Below, one piece after another: positions 12,731-23,481 of a stretch of DNA of 64,000 nucleotides. Made by a program: the position numbers and the translations under genes. Every line of letters starts with the position of its first letter. Within the stretch, counting starts at the first letter, position 1. The notes under the pieces were generated by a model that saw only the letters and a program-made list of their open reading frames with translations, had not been told where the DNA came from and made no database searches. The stretch is from Prinia subflava (lineage: Eukaryota > Chordata > Aves > Passeriformes > Cisticolidae). The stretch lies in assembly GCF_021018805.1 (NCBI RefSeq), contig NC_086256.1, forward strand, positions 13,396,032-13,460,031, in the 5' to 3' direction.

Positions 12731-15700
12731 AAGTTTAAGGTCACTGTTTTTTTAAAAAATGTTTCATTTACCTGAGATGCTGTAGTATAGAACACACTCC
12801 AAAACCCATCCATTAGGTGCAGTATTACATTACTTTATAATCTTTTGACCTTATACCTGCGTATCTTTGATTTATACTTTGTGGCTCAAAAGGTGCAACA
12901 TATCAGTGAGGTCACCTGAAGCCTTTAAGTCAGGCTACTTTTTACAATAAATTAAAAACTGTAGTGGCATGACAAACACCACTCTTGTAAATCCTGAAGG
13001 AAGCAATACTCCTGCATGTTTCAGTACACTCTGTTCTTCCTTACATATATTGTTATTCAAACACTGTGTGTTACCAATACATTGCTTCTGAAATGAAGCA
13101 TTCAAAAATAGGAGATAACAGAAGTAATTTGGATTTAGCTATTTTGGGTATTATTACTATAGTCCTGCTTTTAATTATCTAAGCAGGATATTTACCTGCT
13201 GTTTTTCTAAGAATTCCTGATCCAGTGTTTACCATAATTGAATTTATTTAGAAAAGAGTGTATTCTACCTTTTTCTTTTCATCCCTGTAGCTCCTTGTGA
13301 GGACCATAGGCTAGCAAGATCTCATTAATTTATTGTCATCAGCGTCTTTCTAAGTTCTTTTCATCATTCTAGAATATAAGTTCTTCCCATTTTCACTTAA
13401 TGTCTTGACAAAATGAGAGTTAGTACTTCCATTTTGTAGTTAGTAAAACAAGGTACAGGAGAACTTCTTTTAACACTTTTTTCACTCATTATTGAAATCT
13501 GATGTGAAACACAAAATGCATTTTAGAGGCTGCAGCACGGGGTCTCATGGAACCTTTTTGCAACTCCTCACCTGGATCATTTATGTGTAAGAGTATGTCA
13601 CAACATACAGCTCCAGCTCAGCAACTAATCATGTCATAATAGTTTTGCTCCACTCCTTTTTATTTAAGTCTTAGGATTGCTCTGTATCCAGAGCAGTCGG
13701 TCTCCTTCCCATCAGTAAGAAACTGGAAAGCATGGAAGACAGTCAGCTATGGGGTGTACAGGTGATTAAATTAAAATCCCTAATAAATTACATCCCATTG
13801 GCTGACTGTCACTGCTGTAACTGGTCGCCTTCCATGTGCATTGGTGGGAGCACAAACACACACAGAGCTGAGTGGTTCAGCTGATGAATGGGAACTCATC
13901 CAGCCAAAGGGACTGCACCATTACTGTCACCCCTGCATCACCTAAACTGGCTGCTCCTCAACACCACTGAGAAGGGAGCACCCTGCTGCTGCAATTTCCC
14001 ATTTTCACGTGCTTGAAGCCTGGTACTGACCAGTGTGATCCATACAGATTAAGCCTTTGAGAAATTTACCTCCAATTCCCTCAAGTACTTTTAAACTGGA
14101 GTTTTCTTTTGCTTTAAGCCCAACCAGCTTTGATATGTCTTTCAGCCGGGCAGAGAAAGATGTGCTTGATATCATGAACCATTTTGCCAGACAGTTTCAC
14201 AAACATGGAAGTTGATAGATTCTTCCAGAAAAAGTGCTGGATTTTAAAATCTGGGAACATTTTCTCTGTAATAATTTCTATCAGAAGCAAATTTTTGCTG
14301 AAATAATAGCTAATAACTCTTAAGAGATATCATGAGAGCCATGAAGAGAACCCCCAAGTTAAATTTGCAAAAAGGATACTAATGTGGAAATACTTGGTGA
14401 TCTTGACTTCAGCTATTACCAGAGGAAAAAGGCATAAGGAGGACAGTAGTGCACAATAATATTCTAGTGATGCAACACAGTACTTCACTAGAATTTCAAA
14501 GCCCATTAGAAAATGTGAAACTCTGAAAGTGTTTGTCATAACAGAGGAAGAAAATATTTCAAAATGATCTGAGACTTTGGCTTCCTCTGACTCATTTAGT
14601 GTTAACTTCCCCAACAAATGGTCTGCCATATTTTATAGTTAACTACAGACAATCTTCTGCTAGAAGGCACTGTTTTTTACTTGAGGCAATGTTACTACCC
14701 AACCAGATAAGCAAAGAGCTCCTAAGAACATGTGAATAGAGAGAAAAAATGTATTTTATGGAGCAAGTGATGTATAATAGAGAATTACTGTACACAGGAA
14801 ACTTTCCTAATATTGCATGAATTCTTTCAAGAAATTATACTGCAAATGTTAAGAAGACACAAATGTTTTGATCTGCATCAGTGTTAGTGGTTTCTAGATG
14901 TGGAGTTTATGACAGGTTCAGTACAGGTTCAGTTTGCAAATAAGATCTGCCTGGAGGCAGTTTCGATTTAAATGCCAGCCCCTGGATATTTGTTCTTATT
15001 TTCCAAAATGAAGACTATAGTTATAGTAAATAAAAAATGTTTGTCATTTTCACACAGAGACATATATATGTATATATGAAGGCCCAACATTTTTCTCACC
15101 TTCAAACCTGTAATACTGCCAAGCTATCTGGAAGGAGTGACATTTCCTCTGTTGGGAAGCATCTTGTATTTCACTTCACTACAAGACCTATGAAGCCCAT
15201 GCAACTCATGCACCAGTATAATACTCAAAGTTATGAAATGAAAAATAGCATTCACTTCAATACCAAGAGCTTATTCAAGGTTTTGCCATAGGTTTGAGAC
15301 ATATTCAAAGATAATGAAGTTACTCTTAAGAAAGAATGAAACCTCTTTGAACAGTCTGCATATTTTTACACCATCTTCCCCAGTGATAGAAAGCAATGTT
15401 TCACCATGATAAAGGCTCTTTATAACTCTAAACAAGGCAAAGTGTATCACATTTTTACATCATCCTACCTCAGGAGCACTGTAGCTATAATTAGGGATTT
15501 TGCAAGGGGCTCCCTGCACCAGTCCCACAACCCACAGAGCCTGTGCTAAATTCCCTAATTCTATGAGGTGAAGAACTAAAAAAAACCTAAAGGTTTTTCA
15601 GCCACACAAAAATATGCTCTAACAAACAGTGATAGAGAGGTTGGGAGGGAAGTGAAAGGACAAGGAGGCAGTTTTAGAAGAATGACTACCAAATTCAGCC

Positions 15701-16349
15701 CATTTTCTTGAAACATGCACTTGTACTACAAAAACTTTTCAATGCATAGAATTTGAAGTGTGTTTCCCAGTGTGTAAGTATATGTGCACAAGTGGAAGCT
15801 GACTAATTAGAAGATAGTTTGGGCTTTTATTCCAAGAGTCAGTGCATTTGTTCCACTTCATTCAGTGAGCTCCATTCTGAAGGCAAAACACATCTCTTCA
15901 GACAATCACAGGCAAGGGTGATTTTTATAATATCAAAGGGAGCAGTGACCTCTCTAGAAACAGCCTCCTTTGAGTCTTACAGCAGGCTAACCATGAAGTT
16001 TCCTAAACCACTGAAACCTCTTCCAGCATATCGCTGTGAAGCTGTAATCCATTTCTCTGGTGCTTAAAGTCCAAGCTGAGTTTTCTGAATTGCAAATAAG
16101 TTCCTATTTAAAGAAACATTCATGTATGTATCCAGCCAGGGTGATAATGTTGTTATTACAGCACACTCTGCAATAACTCAGCTGTCAAATTCACTTGAGG
16201 CTGAAATTCAGTCTATATGCTTTCAGCTGGCCAGCAATTTTGTTTTTTCATATACAGTATGTTTAAATTGTATCCAGACTGTTATGAGTCAAGAGGTGGC
16301 CAATAAAAAGGGGCAGGGAGGGGGAGAGAAAGGAACTTTTAAAAAAAAT

Positions 16350-16354
<5 letters not shown>
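12731..16354. other. AT-rich non-coding DNA, no gene recognised
   Basis: No exon or RNA gene is supported; open frames are 99 codons or less. The part from about 13680 to 14060 is somewhat less AT-rich and free of simple repeats, but I recognise nothing in it. A short direct repeat (CAGGTTCAGT twice) lies near 14914-14932. Confidence 0.6.

Positions 16355-16390
<36 letters not shown>
16355..16390. repeat. (TA)18 microsatellite
   Basis: Thirty-six bases of uninterrupted TA dinucleotide, flanked on the 5' side by an A-rich run. The frame through it reads Tyr-Ile repeats and is not a gene. Long TA tracts can extrude as cruciforms and are usually length-polymorphic. Confidence 0.95.
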
Positions 16391-16395
<5 letters not shown>

Positions 16396-19300
16396 TTAGA
16401 AGAAAAAGGTGAAAAGGTGTTAGGAAATTTTAAGGAGGGTGTCATTGCTTTTTGCCCCATTAGATGTTACATCAGAAGAATAACTTTGTATCATCACGTA
16501 TCTCAGTTGTCCCTTCTATTTACAGCACTGATTTTAGGTCCAAATGTCTTTTCATGAAACATCTGTTACCCTTTCTATTAACGTAGTTCCTCCCTTAACA
16601 AAGTATTAGTAGAGCCCATTTTCTAGTACAGCCCATTGTCCACAACAAATAGACAAATTGTGATCTCTGTACATCCCAATAAATACATTGACAGTAGTGT
16701 CAGACCACACAAAAAAAAAAAAGTTACTTGAGTCCATACAAAAATTCTTTAAGACTGTAACTATCAAATTGCAACTGAATTTCAATGTATAAACAAAATA
16801 CAGTGGAATCTGGAAGCCACCTGTTGTTACATTCTAGTTTTACACTGACATTCCTTAGCAAGTATCTGCCATGAGGAACTATTAATGAAATAACAGAAAC
16901 ACTTCTCTCAAAATGCTTTGCTCAGATTCTTCCTTTGCTTTATGACTATGCAACTTTAACATATTTCAACAAAATGATACAAAAATGCAGAGACTTCATA
17001 CAGTATTCAATAGCAGTATCTGGTTCTTATGCAAAGGTATCTCATGTTAAAATCACCATGAGCTTTATAGAGCACAGGTGATAGCTGTGTTGACAAAGAG
17101 ATCTATACAGGGACTACCATGGCAAAGATAAGGTTAGAACTTCATTGCATTAGAGACAGAACAGGAGAAAAATTTTACTCATCAAATCTCATGTAGCTAG
17201 AGTTGGCCTTAAAATTAAACTTATTGTGCCTCAGCAGTAAGACAAGTTGCTTGATGAAAATGATGAAACATCACGGAATGTAATACATTATAAATAATGC
17301 ATTTAAATTTTTAAATACCTAAATTATTCAAAGTATTAAATAATGAAGGGAAAATTAGCAGCTACGTCTTATAAAATAAAGGTTAGGAAATAGTCACTGG
17401 CTTCCCTATGTGACAATACAGTTATGGCTGCCCCAAATGGAAATGACTCTGCAAAAAAAATAGCAAAATGAAGCAGCAAACCACAGCTTACAGGGAACTT
17501 GGGTCAAATCGAAAAATTTCAAGGGCATAAGACATGAGTGACCTCCTGCTCAAACCAAAACATTTGAAGGGAAAGATCCAATTTTGATGCCAGTGTCAGA
17601 GAGCCCATGACATCTGGGTACTTTCACCAATTGTTAAATGTGTGCTGAACAAAAGTTTGCCTGGTTTATTGCTTACATTGTTACATCTTCATATACACAG
17701 CAGAAGAACCCTCAAATTCCTTTTCTTTCCTCTCTAAAATAGCCTGGAGAAGGCTGATCAAGGCCCACTTGGCATCATTCTGGAGCAGCACTGCCTCGAC
17801 TGGATTAATTTTTTGTCATGGCAGGAATGAGTTGCCACATCTTTGTGTTTTAAACTCTCCTATTAAATCAGCAAAACTAAGAGCAGCATAAGTGCAGCAA
17901 CCAGAAGAACAGCTGATAAGAGTGCAATATCATCCATGGCAAGACTGATTGGAATGTCAAGACAGTTATGGAAGCATATTCTTTATGTTTTACTAAAGAA
18001 TGCAAGAATATATGAGAAGAATTTCCATATTTTAGTGGAGTGTAGCAGTCCCCACATCTCCCGCTAGACTTTTACAGAAGCTGTCAGTTTTATATCCTTT
18101 TGCCATGCTACATTAGTCACTTTTAAAATACTGAAAATTTCCCTTTAATATCCAGTGCAGGAATTTTATGGCACCATTAATTACATGTAAGTAGCAAATG
18201 CCAATATTTGATTATTATGTTTCTTTATAACTGAGCTGTTTATCTTTTGTAACTCCGAGGGCTTTCTAGGCCTGCTCCTTGAGCAGAACTGACCCAACAG
18301 ACAATTCACCAAGGACAATTCACAGACCATCCCAGAAACCTTTTAAAAGGCTCAAGCATGATTAACTACATAAGAATGATAATTGAAGCTTAAAAGGGAA
18401 AAACAAAATCACCTGTGACAATCTTGTGTTCTTGTTCCCACATAGCCAAACAGGGAAAAAAAAAAAAAAATCCAATATCTACACTAACTGGCAGTGCAAT
18501 AGAAAAGCAAGAAAGCAAGAAACACATAATTCAAAAAAACCAACTTTTATTTATTTATTTTTTTAAGCCAAGAACTCTCCAGTCCTTAGATTAAACCTAT
18601 CCTGAGTGTGCAGAGTGATGAAAGTTCTTTCGAAAGCCAGTTGGAAAATAAAACACCTATCAAGATAGATCCATATAGTTTAGATGGGAGGATTCTGTCC
18701 AAATGGCAAAATGTTCTTTTTACACTTACACAGCCTGAGGAGATAAATAACCATACTATTATAATGACTAGTATAATAAATTAAGAACACCTCCCTCTAA
18801 AATGATTAATGAACAAACCTTTACTGGCTACTCCTAATAATTGGGGTTTATTTCATTTAGATATATATTTTATAGTTTGAGTCTGTTTAAACCATTCAGA
18901 AATTTGCCAGAAGATCATAAACACATGATTTTTCCACCAGGGGAAAAACATATTGACAGTAAATTGAGAAGTCGACCAGAGATTTTAAAACCCTGACTGG
19001 AGATTAAAATAGTTGGATTCCCTCTTTGGCAGTAGCTAAGTTAAAGGAGAGAAATGAGTGTTGGAAAAACCAAACCATATAAATCAATAGCAGTATTCAG
19101 ATATTATTATTGAATTTCTGTCTCTGAATTAAGCTTCCTTGAAGCTTGACATAATGTAGTTGGACAAGTAGTCCCTTGTCCAACTGTCCATTGGAATCTT
19201 TCTACTCACTGCCTCTAATTTCTGAACATAATAGAAATAAAAGTATTTAAATATATCCCTGAAAACTCAGCATTATTTTATGTTTCAGTTAATTTCTATA

Positions 19301-20911
19301 CACTTTAATTAATATTTTCAAGTAGTTGGGTAAATTTACATATATATCTATACTAAGTATATATCTGTACTTTATTCAGTACTTTTACAAACATTTGTAA
19401 ACAGACATGCAAGCGTAACCAACCAATTTTCTTCCTATACTCTTAGAGAAGAAAAACAACACTATGCATTCTGACATATCAAACACTTCAAAAGGAGAGC
19501 CAGAGTGCACATTAATCAAGAATCTACTGGCCACAAACAATTCATAAACACTGCCTAACATTTAATATTCATAAAATTGTTCTAAAACTATAACAGACAG
19601 CTAACAAAAGTCTAACATTACTCTAGTTAGAAAAAAAACCTCTTTCTAATGAGCAGCTAAAATTCCTCAAATATAATATCCAAATGCTTTTGGGTTTGGA
19701 GTACCAAACTCTAAAATAGATCACAAATTAAACGAATTTCAAAGTATTTTTCATGCTAAAATATATGTAAATTAGCAGATAATTCAGGCAATAATTAAAT
19801 AGGATTATAAAAAGGCATAATTCTTTTAATATACTATCCTTTTTCTAGCTGAAGTGAACTACTTTTAGGCAGTTTCACAGTAAATATTAACCATTATCTT
19901 GACCATAACCATCAAGCCCCTGCATTGATTTATCTGTATAATATGCAGGTTTTTTATATATTCCACACATCATGGTCTATTATTGTTGAGCATCAAGTAA
20001 GTTCTCAAATACTTGTATTTGAAATACAGCATACACTTGAAATTATTCATAGTCTTTATAATTGATTGTTTCTGACTTTGTCTTTTCCATTCTTTTATAC
20101 ACCTGTCCTTCTATGAACATATTTTCAAAGTACTAAAATCCTCTTGACAATGTCACTTTAAAACAGTGTTTTGTGCCTTATCTCACTAGCTGTAATCAAT
20201 CAGGAATATTAAAGCTGCATCTTGTGCAACCGAGGATAATGAACTACTGCTGTGCATGGACAGAAAACTGGTGTAGTGAGAGCTCCAAAGTACATGAGAG
20301 GTTACACAGCCTGTCATCTTCAGTTCTGAGGTTAATGCCAGTGAGCAAGAAACTGTACTTTCAGATCTGACATGAAATGTCATGAGATAGATGAGGTAAT
20401 CATAAAGTGCAGTTACCAAGACTAGGCTTGTCTGAGTGTGGCAGCATGTAAGAACTTAATGCATCTCTCAGTGAGACTGTTACTGCTGAGGTACGAGCTC
20501 CTGTTGTAAAGCCAGCAGGTGATCTGTTCATAAAGTGAAAGGTGGCCCGCAAAGTACACATTTAACAAGATTTGTTTTTCCCTCAGTGTATGGGAGGGAT
20601 TGCAGAAGGATCTTGCCAGTGGGGTAAAAAGAGGAAAATAGAATGCTATGCCTTTCCTTAACTTCTTTGGTAACCAAGGAACAGCCAGGATGAGGCAAGC
20701 CAATAGTCAAAAGCATCAATGCAAAAAATAAATGACAAAATGGAAAGCTATTGAAACACTAGAGCTATCTGAAAGTTTAATCATATGGTAAAAGAACCCA
20801 TTGCCTTAATGTACAAGAGAAGGCAAGAAAGAAAACCAGAGCAAGAGCTGTTCACAGATTCATGAGCAATCCAGGAAAAACCGGGTTACATCCCTTCCTG
20901 CTCTAGAGGTA
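16391..20911. other. AT-rich non-coding DNA, no gene recognised
   Basis: The region contains a 15-bp poly-A run at 18456-18470, a TTTA-type tract near 18546-18565 and a hairpin at 19158-19185. Nothing coding is supported. Between 20160 and 20720 several frames of 63-93 codons are open on both strands, but their translations show no domain and no splice-site pattern that would make an exon convincing. Confidence 0.6.
19158..19185. repeat. Perfect 11-bp inverted repeat (hairpin)
   Basis: AGTTGGACAAG at 19158-19168 is the reverse complement of CTTGTCCAACT at 19175-19185, separated by the six-base loop TAGTCC. No T-run follows and nothing suggests an RNA gene; it may be a chance palindrome. Confidence 0.8.
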
Positions 20912-21090
20912 TGTACTGGGTTTGCATGGACAGATTTTGGTAGCAGGAGGGAGCACAGGGCTGGCTTCTGTGAGAAGCTGCCAGAAGCTTCTCCTGTACC
21001 TGGCAGAGCAAATGCCAAGGACAGGCCCACCAAGGCCAAGGCAATCTGAAATGGTGGCAACACCTCTGTGATAACATATTTGTTATTTGT

Positions 21091-21127
21091 TATATAATAT
21101 ATATGCATATATATATATATATATATA
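21091..21127. repeat. TA-rich microsatellite inside LTR copy 2
   Basis: An imperfect (TA)n tract with two interruptions (AATA, TGCATA). It follows the GATAACATATTTGTTATTTG stretch of the LTR, in the position where the family has an A/T-rich part. Its minus-strand translation reads Tyr-Ile repeats, which extend the spurious long frames of the neighbouring array. Confidence 0.85.
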
Positions 21128-21298
21128 AAGCTATTGCGCAGATATAATTGTGACCAGAGAAAAGCAGGCTGAGAATATGTGAGAGGAACATCTCTGCAGA
21201 CACCCAGGTAAGTGCAGAAGGAGGGGCAGGAGGTGCTCCAGGCACTGGAGCCGTGATTCCCCTGCAGCCCATGGTGTAGGCAATGACACAGCCCATGA

Positions 21299-21970
21299 GC
21301 AGCCCACAGTGCAGCCCACAGTGCAGCCCGCGGTGCAGCCCGCGGTGCAGCCCGCAGTGCAGCCCGCAGTAGAGCCCGCAGTGCAGGCTGTGGTGCAGCC
21401 CGCAGTGCATCCCGCAGTGCAGCCCGCAATGCAGGCTGTGGTGCAGCCTGCAGTGCAGCCCGCAGTGCATCCCGCAGTGCAGCCCGCAGTGCAGGCTGTG
21501 GTGCAGCCCGCAGTGCAGCCCGCAGTGCAGCCCGCAGTGCAGCCCGCAGTGCAGCCCACAGTGCAGGCTGTGGTGCAGCCCACAGTGCAGCCCGCAGTGC
21601 AGCCCGCAGTGCAGCCCGCAGTGCAAGCTGTGGTGCAGCCCACAGTGCAGCCCACAGTGCAGCCCGCAGTGCAGCCCGCGGTGCAGCCCGCGGTGCGGCC
21701 CGCAGTGCGGCCCGCGGTGCAGCCCGCGGTGCAGCCCGCAGGGCATTCCGCAGGGCATTCCGCAGGGCATTCCGCAGTGCAGCCCGCAGTGCAGCCCACA
21801 GTGCAGGCTGTGGTGCAGCCCACAGTGCAGCCCGCGGTGCAGCCCGCAGTGCAGCCCGCAGTGCATTCCACAGTGCATTCCGCAGTGCGGCCCGCAGTGC
21901 ATTCCACAGTGCATTCCGCAGTGCAGCCCGCAGTGCAGCCCGCAGTGCAGCCCGCAGTGCAGCCCGCGGT
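21299..21970. repeat. Minisatellite: 56 units of 12 bp (GCAGCCCGCAGT), nested in an LTR
   Basis: The array holds exactly 56 consecutive 12-bp units with no length change in any unit (672 bp). The commonest unit is GCAGCCCGCAGT. Variants are GCAGCCCACAGT, GCAGCCCGCGGT, GCATTCCGCAGT/G, GCATCCCGCAGT, GCGGCCCGCAGT and a distinct GCAGGCTGTGGT type at 21383, 21431, 21491, 21563, 21623 (with one change) and 21803. Higher-order duplications are visible: the 48-bp block 21395-21442 recurs at 21455-21502 with one difference, and the 36-bp block 21851-21886 recurs at 21887-21922 with one difference. Because 12 is a multiple of three and the unit has no stop in several frames, the array is open in all three minus-strand frames and one plus-strand frame. 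This is not evidence of coding. It carries about 50 CpG dinucleotides. Confidence 0.97.
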
Positions 21971-22041
21971 GCAGGCAGCTGTGCCCCTGCAGACAGGAAG
22001 GACCACAGGGATGCAGAGATCCCCCTGCAGCCCCTGAAGAG

Positions 22042-22347
22042 CCCACGCTGGAGCAGGTAGATGCCTGAGATGAGGCTGTGAACCCCTGGGAAACCCGTGC
22101 TGGAGCAGGGCCCTGGCAGGACCATGAGGACCCATGGAGAGAGGAGATCACACTGAAGGTTTCCAGGCAGGATTTGTGGCCCTGTTGGAAACCCACATTA
22201 GGCCAGGCCACACCTGAAGTGGTGCACTCATGGAAGAGTGAGCCATGGGGCAGCAGTCTGTGGAGAACCAATGCTGTGGGAAGGACTCAGGCCGGAGAAG
22301 CTCATGGAGAACTGTCTCCTGGGCAGGGACCCACACTGGAGCACAGG
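22042..22347 (+). repeat. Degenerate CCCACGCTGGAGCAGG repeats of the LTR
   Basis: The LTR body after the array contains diverged copies of a CCCACGCTGGAGCAGG motif at 22042-22057, 22094-22110, about 22192-22207 and 22330-22347, each followed by GC-rich linker sequence. Copy 1 retains related motifs at 10632-10650 and 10673-10690. The LTR family thus appears to be built partly from old, irregular tandem repeats, separate from the recent 12-bp array. Confidence 0.55.
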
Positions 22348-22455
22348 GAGGACTCCTCTCCCTGAGCAGCAGCAGAAACAGCCTGGGATGAACTGACCAT
22401 GACCCATTCCCTGTTTCCCTGTGCCGCTGGAGGGGAGGAGATACAACAGAGAAAG

Positions 22456-23264
22456 GAAAAAATTCTCAAAAAATGAAAATATTATTGAATAAATTATTCA
22501 TAGACTAGAGAGAAGACCACAATTAATTGCTTTAGATCTCTGTTCTTAGTTCTAGTTAGAAGAACTAGAAGATCTAGTTCTAAGAGCACTGGAGGAAAAT
22601 GGTAATGTGAGTTGGTTATATACTTGCTCAACAGGCTGCTGCAAAAGAACATTTGAACTGGATGCAGTCAAACTACAATTGAGAAAGTTCTTCTGTAATG
22701 TAGTTATTGACAATGGTTAAAAACAGTGTTTCAAAAAAATGTGTTGGGATACATTGGTAGAGAGGTAAAATACGGTTCAGGTTAGGGGCATACAAAATTA
22801 GTAGGGCCATGGTGTATAATCCCTGTTCACTCATCCATTTCATTAATGTAATTATACTCTGTTTTACCATTAAGGAGTGTTTTGGTTTTGTGTAGTTAAG
22901 GTCACTCAAATTCTACAGAATTTGTTCTAGAGTGAACCAAAACAGTTTTGGGAATAACTGGGCCTCCACATTGCAACCAATCATTTAAACAGATCGTGGC
23001 CATATTAGCTGGGGCCTGCTAATGTAATGTGGCAAAAGAAATCATGTTTCCACAAGAATTGAATGTTTTAATTTGAGCATACTACAGGAGTCCATCTGGC
23101 CATTTAAAAACACTGCTAGCTGTAGATCCTTTCCAAGGCCTACTGGTTTCAAAACATTACTTTCCTTCTGACAGTTAACTGTATGAACTACATAGTTATG
23201 GAAATATTTGAATTGTAAATATTGAAAATCAGCTACTGTTCACGCATTGCAACTTTTCATATAT
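22456..23264. other. AT-rich non-coding DNA after LTR copy 2
   Basis: Nothing coding is recognised. It holds the overlapping inverted repeats at 22550-22580. The longest frame is 78 codons on the minus strand and has no known motif. Confidence 0.6.
22550..22580. repeat. Overlapping inverted repeats (alternating TTCTAGTT / AACTAGAA arms)
   Basis: TTCTAGTT (22550-22557) pairs with AACTAGAA (22563-22570) over a five-base loop. The middle arm, read as GAACTAGA (22562-22569), also pairs with TCTAGTTC (22573-22580) over a three-base loop. One central arm can therefore form either of two exclusive hairpins. It lies about 95 bp beyond the truncated end of LTR copy 2. Confidence 0.8.
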
Positions 23265-23481
23265 TTTAATATGCATGTTAACACCATGAAGGCTCCATAT
23301 TCATAAAACTGATCTTGACAGATAATAATAATTGTTGAATATAATTGATAATACTACTTATTGAAAGTGACCAACCATTTAATAGTGTCTCTCTTTTTCA
23401 CTTGCTTTAATTCTGGAGAAACATGATGATATTAAATGTTCAGTATGGTAAGTTCAAGATTAATAATTCAACTATCATTAA
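23265..23481 (+). repeat. Diverged duplicated segment, copy A
   Basis: This segment is collinear with 24588-24826 in the same orientation. Shared anchors in order are TATTCATAAA, ATCTTGACAGA, TAATAATT, GAATATAAnTGATAATA, ATTTAATA, TTAATTCTG followed by AAACA, and a block reading TTCAnTAT, AGnTCAA, ATAATTCAA, CATTAA. Identity looks like roughly 70-75% with small gaps, estimated by eye. It is either an old local duplication about 1.35 kb apart or two insertions of one ancient repeat family that I do not recognise. Confidence 0.65.

Larger units (their letters stand above)
20912..22455 (+). mobile_element. Solitary LTR (copy 2), 3'-truncated, expanded by an internal minisatellite
   Basis: The element begins TGTACTGGGTTTGCATGG at 20912, which I recall as the 5' end of a bird LTR family, and shares collinear blocks with copy 1: 20956-20970 equals 10302-10316, 21974-21992 equals 10603-10621, and 22013-22033 equals 10563-10583 (this last block lies 3' of the array here but 5' of the precursor units in copy 1, so some local rearrangement or duplication has occurred). 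It continues through several CCCACGCTGGAGCAGG-like units and a GATGAACTGACCATGACCC block matching copy 1 near 10731. Similarity fades at about 22455, so the 3' part seen in copy 1 at about 10800-11091 is missing. No internal retroviral genes or paired LTR are present. It contains a (TA)n tract at 21091-21127 and the 672-bp array at 21299-21970. Confidence 0.75.

Noticed and set aside
16122..16412. Plus-strand frame of 96 codons ending in Tyr-Ile repeats
   Set aside because: The end is a translation of the (TA)18 microsatellite; the rest shows no domain.
21299..21970. CRISPR array
   Set aside because: Units are directly contiguous with no unique spacers, and the context is a vertebrate LTR.
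20860..22271. Minus-strand frames of 421, 393 and 334 codons and a plus-strand frame of 242 codons
   Set aside because: They exist because a 12-bp repeat without stop codons keeps its reading phase. All three minus frames are open at once, and the peptides are pure four-residue repeats.
10259..22455. The two LTRs as the ends of one provirus
   Set aside because: The 9.8 kb between them contains no gag, pol or env-like frames, no primer-binding site follows the first LTR, and the two copies are strongly diverged with different truncations, so they are independent solo LTRs.
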